Part shown: one piece after another, positions 51,094 through 59,133 of the stretch
Layout: the number at the start of each line of letters is the position of its first letter
Numbering within the stretch: the first letter of the stretch is position 1
Origin: Amycolatopsis orientalis DSM 43388
GTDB taxonomy: Bacteria > Actinomycetota > Actinomycetes > Mycobacteriales > Pseudonocardiaceae
DNA length: 64,000 bases
Assembly (NCBI RefSeq): GCF_000411975.1
Contig: NZ_ASXG01000157.1
Coordinates: 1 to 64,000, forward strand
Reading direction: 5' to 3'
The notes under the pieces: model-generated
What the model was told of the DNA's origin: nothing
Database searches by the model: none
Seen by the model: the letters and a program-made list of their open reading frames with translations, nothing else
Made by a program: the position numbers and the translations under genes

Positions 51094-52287
51094 ATGACCA
51101 CCACCCTCCCCAGCGCGGACCAGCTCCGCGAAGAAGTCCGCGCGTGGCTCGCCGCGGAATGGAACGGACTCGCCCCGGCTCCCGATCGCTGGAGCACCAC
51201 CCCGGAACACGTCGCGTGGCGGGAGAAAGTCGTCGCGGCCGGGTACGCCGTGCCGACCTGGCCGGTCGAATGGTTCGGCCGCGCCTACCCGGCCGAGCTG
51301 GCCGACGTGATCGCGGCCGAGTTCGACGCGGTCGGCGCGCCCGGCGCGCGGCAGGACAAGCACAGCATCCCGGCCAACACCGTCCTCGCGTTCAGGACCG
51401 AGAAGCTCAAGAACGACCTGCTTTACGACGTTCTCACCGAACGGTCCCGGACCTGCCTGTTCTACAGCGAACCCGGCGCCGGCTCGGACCTGGCCGGAGT
51501 GCGCACCACCGCGGTCCGCGACGGCGACCGCTGGATCGTCAACGGCCAGAAGGTCTGGACGTCCGGCGCGAAGACCGCGGACTACGCCCTGCTGATCGCC
51601 CGCACCGACTGGGACGTCCCGAAGCACAAGGGCCTCAGCTATTTCGTCGTGCCGATGCACCAGCCGGGCGTCGACATCCGGCCGCTGGTGCAGATCACCG
51701 GCGAAGCGCATTTCAACGAGGTGTTCCTGACCGACGTCGAAATCCCGGCCGACTACCTGGTCGGCGACGAGGGCAAGGGCTGGCGCGTGCTGCAGACCGC
51801 GCTGGCCTACGAACGCTCGATCATGGGCGACGGCGCGCGGGCGTCGCGGCACGGCTCGATCGCCGACGACCTCGTCGGGCTCGCCCGGGAACGCGGCCGG
51901 CTCGACGACCCGGTGATCCGCGACCGCCTGGCCACCGTGCTCGCCCTGCGCGAACTCAACGCGTTGAACAACGCCCGGGCCAAGGCCGCCGCCGAACAGG
52001 GCACGTCGAGTTCGGTGATGTCGCTGGGAAAGCTCGCGATGTCCGGCGTCCTGCACGCCGAGGGCCGGCTGCGCACCGACATCGCCGGTCCGGAAACCCT
52101 GCTCGCCGGGGACGGAAACCCGGTCGCCGACGACGTGAACTTCCTGGCGCTCAACGCGTTCTTCACCTCCATCGGCGGCGGCACCGACCAGATCCAGCGC
52201 ACGATCATCGCCGAACGCGTCCTCGGCCTTCCCAAGGAACCCGAGATCGACCGCGACCTGCCCTTCCGCGCCGTCCGCCGCAGCTGA
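51094..52287 (+). CDS. Acyl-CoA dehydrogenase, larger partner subunit
   Basis: 397 residues from ATG 51094. FAD/substrate motifs CLFYSEPGAGSDLAGVRT and WIVNGQKVWTSGAKTAD; C-terminal FTSIGGGTDQIQRTIIAERV. The pairing of a 353- and a 397-residue dehydrogenase in one operon parallels FadE28-FadE29 of the mycobacterial igr operon. It would desaturate the CoA ester at C2-C3, feeding the crotonase encoded at 47418. Confidence 0.82.
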   Translation: MTTTLPSADQLREEVRAWLAAEWNGLAPAPDRWSTTPEHVAWREKVVAAGYAVPTWPVEWFGRAYPAELADVIAAEFDAVGAPGARQDKHSIPANTVLAFRTEKLKNDLLYDVLTERSRTCLFYSEPGAGSDLAGVRTTAVRDGDRWIVNGQKVWTSGAKTADYALLIARTDWDVPKHKGLSYFVVPMHQPGVDIRPLVQITGEAHFNEVFLTDVEIPADYLVGDEGKGWRVLQTALAYERSIMGDGARASRHGSIADDLVGLARERGRLDDPVIRDRLATVLALRELNALNNARAKAAAEQGTSSSVMSLGKLAMSGVLHAEGRLRTDIAGPETLLAGDGNPVADDVNFLALNAFFTSIGGGTDQIQRTIIAERVLGLPKEPEIDRDLPFRAVRRS

Positions 52288-52308
52288 GCCCCGAGGAGGC
52301 TGGTTTCC

Positions 52309-54684
52309 GTGCCCGATGCCTACGACCCGCCGCTTTCCGGGGTCCGCGTGCTCGATCTGTCCTCCGGCCCGATGACCGCGACCGGACGGCTGCTGGCCGA
52401 TCTCGGCGCGCGCGTCACCCGGGTCGTCCTGGCCGGCGTCACCGGCGAAGACGCCACCGGACCGGTCGTCGACGGGGTCGCGATCGGCACCGCCGTCGAC
52501 CGGCACGGCTTCGCCCAGGCGACCGCCGAACCCGGCTCGCACGGCTGGGAACAGCTGCTGGCCGACGCCGACCTGCTGATCGAGACCACCCCGCCGGGTT
52601 CGCCCGCCGAAGAGCTGCTCGACGTCCCCGGCCTGCGCACCCGGCATCCCGCGCTGGTCGTCCTGTCCGTCAGCGACTTCGGCCGCGCCACGACCCGGCG
52701 GCACTGGCAGGCCACCACCCCGGTCTTCCACGCGCTGACCGGCGAACTCTCCCGGTCCGGCATCCCCGGCCGCGCGCCGCTGCTGCCGCCCGGCGAACTG
52801 CCTTACCACGTCGCCGCCGCGCAAGCCGCGTTCCAGGCGGTGAGCCTGTACCTCGACCGGCTGCGCACCGGACGCGGCGACCGCATCGACTTCTCCGTTC
52901 TCGACGGCGCGATGCAAACGCTGGACCCGGCCTTCGGCATGGTCGGCAGCGCTGCCGCCGGGGTGCCGCTGGCCGAGCTGCCGCGCGGACGCACCGAGGA
53001 ACGCCACCGGTACCCGATTTTCCCTTGCCGGGACGGATACGTCCGGATCTGCCTGCTGTCGCGACGGCAGTGGCGCGGGATGTTCGCCTGGATGGGCAGC
53101 CCGGCCGAATTCGCCGATCCGAAGTACGACCAGGTGCGCGAACGCTTCGCGTCGCCGGACCTGCTGCCCGCGATCGGCCGCTTCTTCGCCGGCCGCACCC
53201 GGGCTTCGCTGGAGTCCGAGGGCCAGCGCCACGGCGTGCCGACCGCCGCGGTGCTCACCCTCGCCGAAGCACTCCACACCGACCAGCTCGCCGCCCGCGG
53301 CTTCTTCCGCGACACCGAACTGTCGCCCGGGCTCGTCGCCCCGGTCCCGGCCGGAATCGCCGAGATCGACGGACACCGCGCCGTCGCCGGCCCGGACACC
53401 GGCGCCCGAGTCGCCGCCGCGCCGATCCTCGCCGCCCGCCCTCGTCGCGGCGAAGGGCGCCCGCTGGAGGGGATCCGGGTCCTGGACCTCGGCGTCATCG
53501 TGGTCGGCGGCGACACCGGACGGCTCTTCGGCGACCTCGGCGCGGACGTCGTCAAAATCGAAAACTCCGCTTTCCCGGACGGTTCCCGCGCCGCGCTGCC
53601 CGGCCTGATGTCGCACGGTTTCGCCGCCGGGCACCGCAACAAACGCGCCATCGGCGTCAACCTGCGCGCTCCCGAGGGGCAAGCGCTGGTGCGGCGGCTC
53701 GTCGCGCAGTCGGACGTCGTGCTGACCAACTTCAAACCCGGGGTCATCGCCTCGCTCGGGCTCGACCGGGCCGCGTTGTCCGAGGTGAACCCCGGCATCG
53801 TCGTCGTCGACAGCTCGGCCTTCGGCCCGACCGGCCCCTGGGCGAAACGCCTCGGCTACGGCCCGCTCGTGCGCGCCGCGACCGGACTCACCAGCGAGTG
53901 GATCTATCCGGGCGAACCGGGCACGTTCAGCGACGCCGTCACGGTCTACCCGGACCACGTGTGCGCCCGGATCGGCGCGCTGGCCGCCTTGGCACTGCTG
54001 GTCCGGCGCGAACGGACCGGCGAGGGCGGCGCGGTGAGCGTCGCGCAGTCGGAGGTGATGCTGAGCCACTTCGCGGACCGCATCGCCGCCGAAGACCTGG
54101 CCCGCCGAGGACATCACCTGACCGAGCCCGCGCACGACGCGCCCTGGGACATCTTCCCGACCGCCGGCGACGACGACTGGCTCGCGGTCACGGTGCGAAA
54201 CGACGCGGATTGGGGCGCGTTGTGCTCGGTGCTGGACCGTCCCGACCTGGCCGCCGACCCGGGTCTGGCCACCCGCGCCGGCCGCGCCGCTTCCCGGCCC
54301 CGGATCGACGCCGCGGTGACCGAGTGGACGGAGCGGCAGCCCCCGTTCGCGGCGATGGAGCGGCTGCAAGCCGCCGGCGTTCCCGCCGGGGCGCTGCTGC
54401 GGGCCGCTGACCTGCCGGAATGGGAGCACTACCGCGAGCGGCGGGCGTTTCGGGAGGAGCTGCATCCGTACGCGGAGGAGCCGTACGTGCTGGAGAACGT
54501 GCAGATCCACGCCGCACACGTCGCCGATCCGCCGCTGGGACAGGCGCCGCTGCTGGGCGAGCAGACGTTCGAGATCGCCGCCGAACTGCTGGGGCTGAGC
54601 GCTGCCGAGACGGCCGGGCTCATCGCGCGCGGGGTGCTGGAGGCACCGGAGGACCAGGAGGGGCGCGCCGCTCGCGCCGGATGA
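52309..54684 (+). CDS. Double-length CaiB/BaiF (class III) CoA-transferase
   Basis: 791 residues from GTG 52309 (CCGAGGAGG upstream). Two full CaiB/BaiF domains in tandem: residues about 8-380 (LSGVRVLDLSSGPMTATGRL) and about 385-775 (LEGIRVLDLGVIVVGGDTGR). The second half has the catalytic aspartate in VYPDHVCARIGALAALA. In the first half the aligned position is Tyr (ELPYHVAAAQAAF), so it is probably inactive. The usual enzyme is an interlaced dimer of identical chains, so this fusion likely folds as its own dimer. It probably activates the acid substrate of the neighbouring dehydrogenases, or recycles CoA. Confidence 0.85.
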   Translation: MPDAYDPPLSGVRVLDLSSGPMTATGRLLADLGARVTRVVLAGVTGEDATGPVVDGVAIGTAVDRHGFAQATAEPGSHGWEQLLADADLLIETTPPGSPAEELLDVPGLRTRHPALVVLSVSDFGRATTRRHWQATTPVFHALTGELSRSGIPGRAPLLPPGELPYHVAAAQAAFQAVSLYLDRLRTGRGDRIDFSVLDGAMQTLDPAFGMVGSAAAGVPLAELPRGRTEERHRYPIFPCRDGYVRICLLSRRQWRGMFAWMGSPAEFADPKYDQVRERFASPDLLPAIGRFFAGRTRASLESEGQRHGVPTAAVLTLAEALHTDQLAARGFFRDTELSPGLVAPVPAGIAEIDGHRAVAGPDTGARVAAAPILAARPRRGEGRPLEGIRVLDLGVIVVGGDTGRLFGDLGADVVKIENSAFPDGSRAALPGLMSHGFAAGHRNKRAIGVNLRAPEGQALVRRLVAQSDVVLTNFKPGVIASLGLDRAALSEVNPGIVVVDSSAFGPTGPWAKRLGYGPLVRAATGLTSEWIYPGEPGTFSDAVTVYPDHVCARIGALAALALLVRRERTGEGGAVSVAQSEVMLSHFADRIAAEDLARRGHHLTEPAHDAPWDIFPTAGDDDWLAVTVRNDADWGALCSVLDRPDLAADPGLATRAGRAASRPRIDAAVTEWTERQPPFAAMERLQAAGVPAGALLRAADLPEWEHYRERRAFREELHPYAEEPYVLENVQIHAAHVADPPLGQAPLLGEQTFEIAAELLGLSAAETAGLIARGVLEAPEDQEGRAARAG

Positions 54685-54704
54685 GCGGAAGCGGGCAGGC
54701 GATG

Positions 54705-54744
54705 CGCGGCAAGCGAAACGGCGGGAGTGCTTTCGCTTTCCGCG
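54705..54744. terminator. Terminator hairpin after the CoA-transferase gene
   Basis: CGCGGCAAGCGAAA (54705-54718) pairs with TTTCGCTTTCCGCG (54731-54744) with one mismatch and a 12-base loop, 20 bases after the stop codon. Confidence 0.6.
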
Positions 54745-54825
54745 CGAAGCCGGGCCCGGTGCCTCGGCTGTTCCCTCGCGCCGGGTTCGGCGGCCTCACG
54801 CCGAGCACTCCACGGCCCGACAGCC

Positions 54826-55400
54826 CGCCCCGCTCCAGCAACCCGCTGATCCGGTCAGCCCACGATCCGACGGCGCCAAGAGACGCCCCTCCCGGCCCGA
54901 CCGCCGCCCCGCGCCCATCCCCAGGACCCGGCGGCGTGGAGCGAAAACGCCCCATCCGACCGCACCGCCCCGCGCCTCACCGACTCCCTCAACCCAAGAC
55001 CCGGCGGTGCCAAGCGAGAACCCTCCCGACCCGCCGCGCCACGGAACCGCCCCATGCCCCGCCAATCCCGTCAACCCACACCCTGGCGCCACCCAGCAAC
55101 AACGCCCCACCGCACCGCCTTGCGCCTCACTGACCCCCTCAACCCAAGACCCGGCGACGCTAAGTGAAAACGCCCACCCGACCGCACCGCCCCGTGCCCC
55201 ACCGAACCCCTCAACCCACGACCCGCCGCCACCAAGCAACAACGCCCTACCCGACCGCACCGCCGAACCGCCCCGCTCCTCACCGCCCCCTCACCCGAAG
55301 CCCCGGCTGCGCCAAGCAACAACGCCCTACCCGACCGCACCGCCGAACCATCCCGCGCCCGCCGAACCCCTCCCCCGAGACCCAGCCGCGCCGACCCTCA
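54826..55400. repeat. Imperfect minisatellite, about seven 60-80-bp units
   Basis: Most of the 813-base gap (54685-55497) is made of diverged tandem copies. Units open with CCGACCGCACCGCC-like sequence (for example 54956, 55026, 55104, 55178, 55251 and 55331), continue with CCCTCAACCCAAGACCCGG-like sequence and close with GCCAAGCAACAACGCC-like sequence. Unit length varies from 70 to 80 bases and is not always a multiple of three. Apparent proteins on either strand are low-complexity and change frame between units, so I regard it as non-coding. Confidence 0.7.
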
Positions 55401-55497
55401 TCCCCGCACCGCATCCCCCAGCCCGCCCGGCGACCCGCCGGATGCCGCTGCCCGCCGTATGATCGCCCCGACCCGCCGCCTCGCTGGACATTGGACG

Positions 55498-56424
55498 ATG
55501 GAGATCGATTTCACCCGCCTGAAGTACTTCGTCGCGGTCGCCGACGAACTGCACTTCAAGCGCGCGGCGGACCGGCTGCGGATCACGCCTCCGCCGCTCA
55601 GCAAGCAGATCAAGCTGCTCGAACGGGAACTCGGCGGCCCGCTGTTCGAACGGCACTACCACGAGGTCCGGCTCACCCCGCTCGGCGAGGCGCTGCTCGG
55701 CCCGGCGCGGGCGATCCTGCGCCAGGTCGAGAACCTCAAGGACATCGCGGCCGGAGTGCTCGGGGACGGCGCGCCGATCCGGGTCGGAGCCACCGCGTAC
55801 GCGCCGTCGGATCTGCTCGAAGACCTCGAAGCCGCGGTCGGCGGGCTGGCTGTCCCGGCGACGTTCGAGGTGGCCGGTTCGGCCGCCGAGGTCACCGCGA
55901 AACTCGTGTCCGGGCATCTGGAACTCGGGTTGATCCACCTCGCTGTCGAGGACCAGCGGCTGCGGGCCCGGACCGTCGCCGAATACCAGGGCGCGATCGC
56001 GGTCCGCGCGGACGATCCGCTCGCCCGCCGCGATCTCGTGCACATCGAGGAGCTGCGCGACCGCGAGGTGGTCATCGATTTCGCCCGGCCGAACCCGCTC
56101 ATCCTCGCCGCGCTGACCCGGAGGCTCGCGAACCGCGGCGTCCGGAACATCGTCCGCGCGGTCAGCGGCCGCGGCGGCGAAGTCGAAATGGCCGCGCGGG
56201 TCTTCAACCGGCGGCTGGTCGCCCTCGTGTCCTACGCGCCGGCGTCGTTGATCGGCCGGCTGTTCTCGCCGCCGGAGTTCAAGCTGGTCCGGATCGACGA
56301 GGACGGCTGGGAACCGAGCCGGCTCGCGCTCGCCTGGGCCGCCGACCGCGCGGCCGGGCCGCCCCGTCCGGCCGATCTCGCCGAGGACCTTTCCGCGAAG
56401 CTCGGCCCGATCCGCCGCGGCTGA
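55498..56424 (+). CDS. LysR-family regulator
   Basis: 308 residues from ATG 55498; an ATG at 55459 would add 13 residues. HTH: MEIDFTRLKYFVAVADELHF and RITPPPLSKQIKLLERELGG; effector domain with IRVGATAYAPSDLLEDLE and VSYAPASLIGRLF. Target unknown: the convergent MarR and CaiB genes downstream, or a distant gene, are possible. The AT content upstream is low and no clear site is visible. Confidence 0.8.
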   Translation: MEIDFTRLKYFVAVADELHFKRAADRLRITPPPLSKQIKLLERELGGPLFERHYHEVRLTPLGEALLGPARAILRQVENLKDIAAGVLGDGAPIRVGATAYAPSDLLEDLEAAVGGLAVPATFEVAGSAAEVTAKLVSGHLELGLIHLAVEDQRLRARTVAEYQGAIAVRADDPLARRDLVHIEELRDREVVIDFARPNPLILAALTRRLANRGVRNIVRAVSGRGGEVEMAARVFNRRLVALVSYAPASLIGRLFSPPEFKLVRIDEDGWEPSRLALAWAADRAAGPPRPADLAEDLSAKLGPIRRG

Positions 56425-56488
56425 CCGGGGCCCGCGACGACCGGCGGCAAATCAGCGGCCGCCGCGCGGATAAGTCTACTGTGGACTG

Positions 56489-56917
56489 TCAGGACCCGAC
56501 GAACTTGGTCAGCAGCCGCCCGAACTCCGCCACATCTCCGCTCGGCCAGTCCCGGAGCCGGTCTTCGAGCCGTTTCCGTTGTGCCGCACGGGTAATTGCC
56601 AGCGCGCGACGCCCGGCCTCGGTAAGCTCAAGACGCTGCCGACGCGAATGCCGCGGATCCGGGCCGCGCACCAGCAGCCCGGCGTTCTCCAGTTCCGCGA
56701 GCTGCCTGCTGACCGTCGAGGGATCGAGCCCGTATTCCTGCGCGAGATCCGCCGCGTGCGCGCAGTCCGCGAGGTCGATCGAGGACAGCATCGTGTACTG
56801 CACGAACCCGAGCCCCTCGTACAGTTCGTTCGAACGCACCCGGGATCCGCGGGAAAACAGGATGATCGCGCGGTGGATAGCGTCCAGGGCGTCGCCGTCG
56901 CGGTCTTCTCCCGGCAT
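56489..56917 (-). CDS. MarR-family regulator, probably leaderless
   Basis: 142 residues from ATG 56917. Winged helix with LAQEYGLDPSTVSRQLAELE, AGLLVRGPDPRHSRRQRLEL and TEAGRRALAITRAAQRKRLE. Transcription is predicted to begin at or next to the ATG from the promoter at 56926-56954, and no ribosome site is seen. It follows the CaiB gene on the same strand and may regulate it. Confidence 0.78.
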   Translation of the reverse strand: MPGEDRDGDALDAIHRAIILFSRGSRVRSNELYEGLGFVQYTMLSSIDLADCAHAADLAQEYGLDPSTVSRQLAELENAGLLVRGPDPRHSRRQRLELTEAGRRALAITRAAQRKRLEDRLRDWPSGDVAEFGRLLTKFVGS

Positions 56918-56925
56918 GTCCCCGC

Positions 56926-56954
56926 ATGCTAGAGATGCACCATACAACTGTCAA
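56926..56954 (-). promoter_or_regulatory. Consensus-like promoter for the MarR gene
   Basis: On the minus strand TTGACA (56954-56949), a 17-base spacer and TAGCAT (56931-56926) form a near-consensus sigma-70 promoter. The -35 hexamer overlaps the stop codon of the upstream CaiB gene. The start point would fall about 1-2 bases before the MarR ATG. Confidence 0.65.
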
Positions 56955-58138
56955 CGCGGCTCGGCGGCGATCCCCCGGCGCAGCAGGTCGTCCGCGTCGG
57001 TCCCGGCTTCTTCAAGCAGCGCACGGGTATGCGCGCCGAACGCCGGGACGTCGCCCATCCGCGCCTCGACGTCCGCGAAGGTCACCGGCGGCAGCAGGGC
57101 GTCGACGGCGGCGTGCTCGGTGCCGATTTTCCGCCAGCGGTCGCGGGCGCGCAGCTGCGGATCGGCTACGACGTCGGCGACCTGTTTCACTTGCGCCGCC
57201 GGGATTCCCGCCCGCGCCAGCCGCTCGTCCAAGTCCACTGTGGACCATCGGGCGGTTTCGGCGGCGACCGCGGCGTCGCATTCCGCGCGGTGCTGCACGC
57301 GCAGCACATTCGTGGTGAATCGCGGGTCTTCGGCCAGTTGCGGCGCTTCGAGGACCGAGGTGACCAGGGTTCGCCAGCCGCTGTCGTTCTGGACGCCGAT
57401 CAGCATCTGACCGTCTTTCGTCGGGTACGCGTCGTAGGGGGCGATCGAGGCATGGCTCAGGCCCATCCGCGCGGGCTGGCGGCCGGAGTACATCTGGCTG
57501 TACATCGCGTAGCCCATCCATTCGACAGTCGCTTCGAGCATCGTCACCTCGACTGTCGCGCCCTGGCCGGTTCGCCAGCGACGCAGGAGGGCGGCCAGGA
57601 CCGCCTGCGCGCAGTACATTCCGGAGGCGATATCGGATGTCGGGATGCCGGTCTTGACCGGGGTGTCCGGGGTGCCGGTGATGCCGATCAGGCCCGCTTC
57701 GGCCTGGACCAGCATGTCGTAGGCCTTGCGCTGCTCCCTGGGGCCGCCGGTGCCGTAGCCGGAGAGGTCGACGGTCACCAGTTCCGGATGGTCGGCGCGC
57801 AGGGTTTCGGACCCGAAGCCGAGCCTCGCGGCCGCGCCCGGGGCCAGATTCTGCACGAAGACGTCGGCGCGGGCGATCAGGCGGCGCACCACGTCGCGCC
57901 CTTCCTCGGTTTTCAGGTCCACCGCGAGGGATTCCTTGCCGCGGTTGAGCCAGACGAAGTGCGCGCCGGTGCCGTGGACGACGTGGTCGTATTCGCGGGC
58001 GAAGTCCCCGCCGTCTGTCCGTTCCACCTTGATCACGCGAGCGCCGAGGTCGGCGAGCGTGCGGGTGGCCAGCGGGGCGGCGACGGCTTGTTCGACGGAG
58101 ACGACGGTGATTCCGTCCAGCGGGAGCGCGGAGTCCAT
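56951..58138 (-). CDS. CaiB/BaiF-family CoA-transferase
   Basis: 395 residues from ATG 58138. Single-domain class III transferase: LDGITVVSVEQAVAAPLATR, LADLGARVIKVER, LNRGKESLAVDLKTEEG, DVFVQNLAPGAAARLGFG, and the catalytic aspartate in IPTSDIASGMYCAQAVLAAL. It moves CoA between carboxylic acids, probably in a racemase or acid-activation step. Unlike the 52309 gene it is of ordinary length. Followed by a MarR gene. Confidence 0.85.
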   Translation of the reverse strand: MDSALPLDGITVVSVEQAVAAPLATRTLADLGARVIKVERTDGGDFAREYDHVVHGTGAHFVWLNRGKESLAVDLKTEEGRDVVRRLIARADVFVQNLAPGAAARLGFGSETLRADHPELVTVDLSGYGTGGPREQRKAYDMLVQAEAGLIGITGTPDTPVKTGIPTSDIASGMYCAQAVLAALLRRWRTGQGATVEVTMLEATVEWMGYAMYSQMYSGRQPARMGLSHASIAPYDAYPTKDGQMLIGVQNDSGWRTLVTSVLEAPQLAEDPRFTTNVLRVQHRAECDAAVAAETARWSTVDLDERLARAGIPAAQVKQVADVVADPQLRARDRWRKIGTEHAAVDALLPPVTFADVEARMGDVPAFGAHTRALLEEAGTDADDLLRRGIAAEPR

Positions 58139-58190
58139 GGTGCTTACTATTACCCGGATTTCCTCTTGACGCTGGGGTGAGATGTGTCGC

Positions 58191-58223
58191 GTGGGGCACC
58201 CCGAAGCTCCATTGTGCTGACGG
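58191..58223 (+). repeat. Dispersed 33-base intergenic repeat, copy 2
   Basis: GTGGGGCACCCCGAAGC, TCC, ATTGTG, CTG, ACGG: the partner of the minus-strand copy at 49-81. It lies in the 163-base gap between the CaiB start and the NPP1 stop. Confidence 0.5.
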
Positions 58224-58301
58224 TCTTGGGGTGCAGGGCCAGGGCTGGGTGCCTCGATCGTCGGGTGCGGCGGCTGCGGTTTTCGGGGTGGCGTTGGCGG
58301 G

Positions 58302-59069
58302 TCAGCCGCGCGGGGCGAAGGGGATTCCGGACGGCTTCGACTTCTCCAGCAGGTCCTGGTACCGGCCTTCGCTGATCTTGATCGTCGCGGCGCCGAAATC
58401 CGCGCCCATCAGGCGGTCGCGCAGGGCGGTCGAGGGCCAGCCGTCCCAGCCGACCAGGGGCGGGTAGCGCCAGTCGTGGTAGTGGTTCTCCGGGGGCTCG
58501 TCGTGGGCGTCGGCGAGGCGGAAGAAGTGCGTGCCCGGGCCGTCCTTGTGGTAGACCACTTTCGGGTGGGCGCCGTCGAAGCTCACCTTCGACCTCGGGT
58601 AGGTCACCTGGGAGGAATGCTGCGTGGTCGTGACGTACTCGACCTGGTTCGACGACTGGTCGATCCAGGAGATCACGTGCTCCCAGTCGTGCCGGTGCCC
58701 GCCAAGGCCGCTGCCGTCGACGGCCTGGTCCTTCTCGAAGTAGCTCGCGTAGACGACCGCGCACCAGCCGTGGTTGCACGTCGAGCGCGAGTAGGTCTGG
58801 GAGTTGTCGAGGTCGGACTTGTCGTGGCAGTTGCCGTTGACCGCGCCGGTGGTCTTGAGGCCGGGCGCGAGGGTGCCGTCCGGACCGATCGCCGGGGTGG
58901 CGTAGCAACCGTCGCCGTCGTAGTCGTAGGCGGGCGAGAAGGACTGCTCGTATCCGTTGGCGTTCTGCGGCAGGTTGTGCGGCGGATCGGCGTACGCCGC
59001 GGATACCGGGAACAGCAGCGCCATGCACGCGGCGACCGTCGCGGTGCGGGCGAGCGGGAGTTTCCTCAT
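58302..59069 (-). CDS. Secreted NPP1-family (Nep1-like, NLP) protein
   Basis: 255 residues from ATG 59069. Signal peptide about 1-27 (ATVAACMALLFPVSAAYA). The diagnostic heptapeptide GHRHDWE is at 124-130, and cysteines 55, 81, 98 and 103 could form disulfides. NLPs of plant-associated microbes bind plant sphingolipids and damage dicot membranes; homologues in soil actinomycetes exist but their role is mostly unknown. No toxin-delivery genes are adjacent, so plain Sec export is likely. Confidence 0.88.
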   Translation of the reverse strand: MRKLPLARTATVAACMALLFPVSAAYADPPHNLPQNANGYEQSFSPAYDYDGDGCYATPAIGPDGTLAPGLKTTGAVNGNCHDKSDLDNSQTYSRSTCNHGWCAVVYASYFEKDQAVDGSGLGGHRHDWEHVISWIDQSSNQVEYVTTTQHSSQVTYPRSKVSFDGAHPKVVYHKDGPGTHFFRLADAHDEPPENHYHDWRYPPLVGWDGWPSTALRDRLMGADFGAATIKISEGRYQDLLEKSKPSGIPFAPRG

Positions 59070-59133
59070 GTCCGGATGGTGACACCGCGAACGCGCAAGG
59101 TGAAGGGACGCAAGGGAAGCATCCGGCGCCCTT

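Noticed and set aside
51067-54519. 1150-codon open frame antisense to the dehydrogenase and CoA-transferase genes
   Set aside because: The translation is low-complexity and the plus strand carries clear enzyme motifs throughout; considered a shadow.
54826-55400. CRISPR array
   Set aside because: Units are contiguous, imperfect and variable in length, without unique spacers, and no cas genes are in the window.
54685-55497. Possible repeat protein in the minisatellite (GSWVEG-like repeats on the minus strand)
   Set aside because: Unit length is not kept as a multiple of three, the apparent repeats fall in different frames, and there is no ribosome site.
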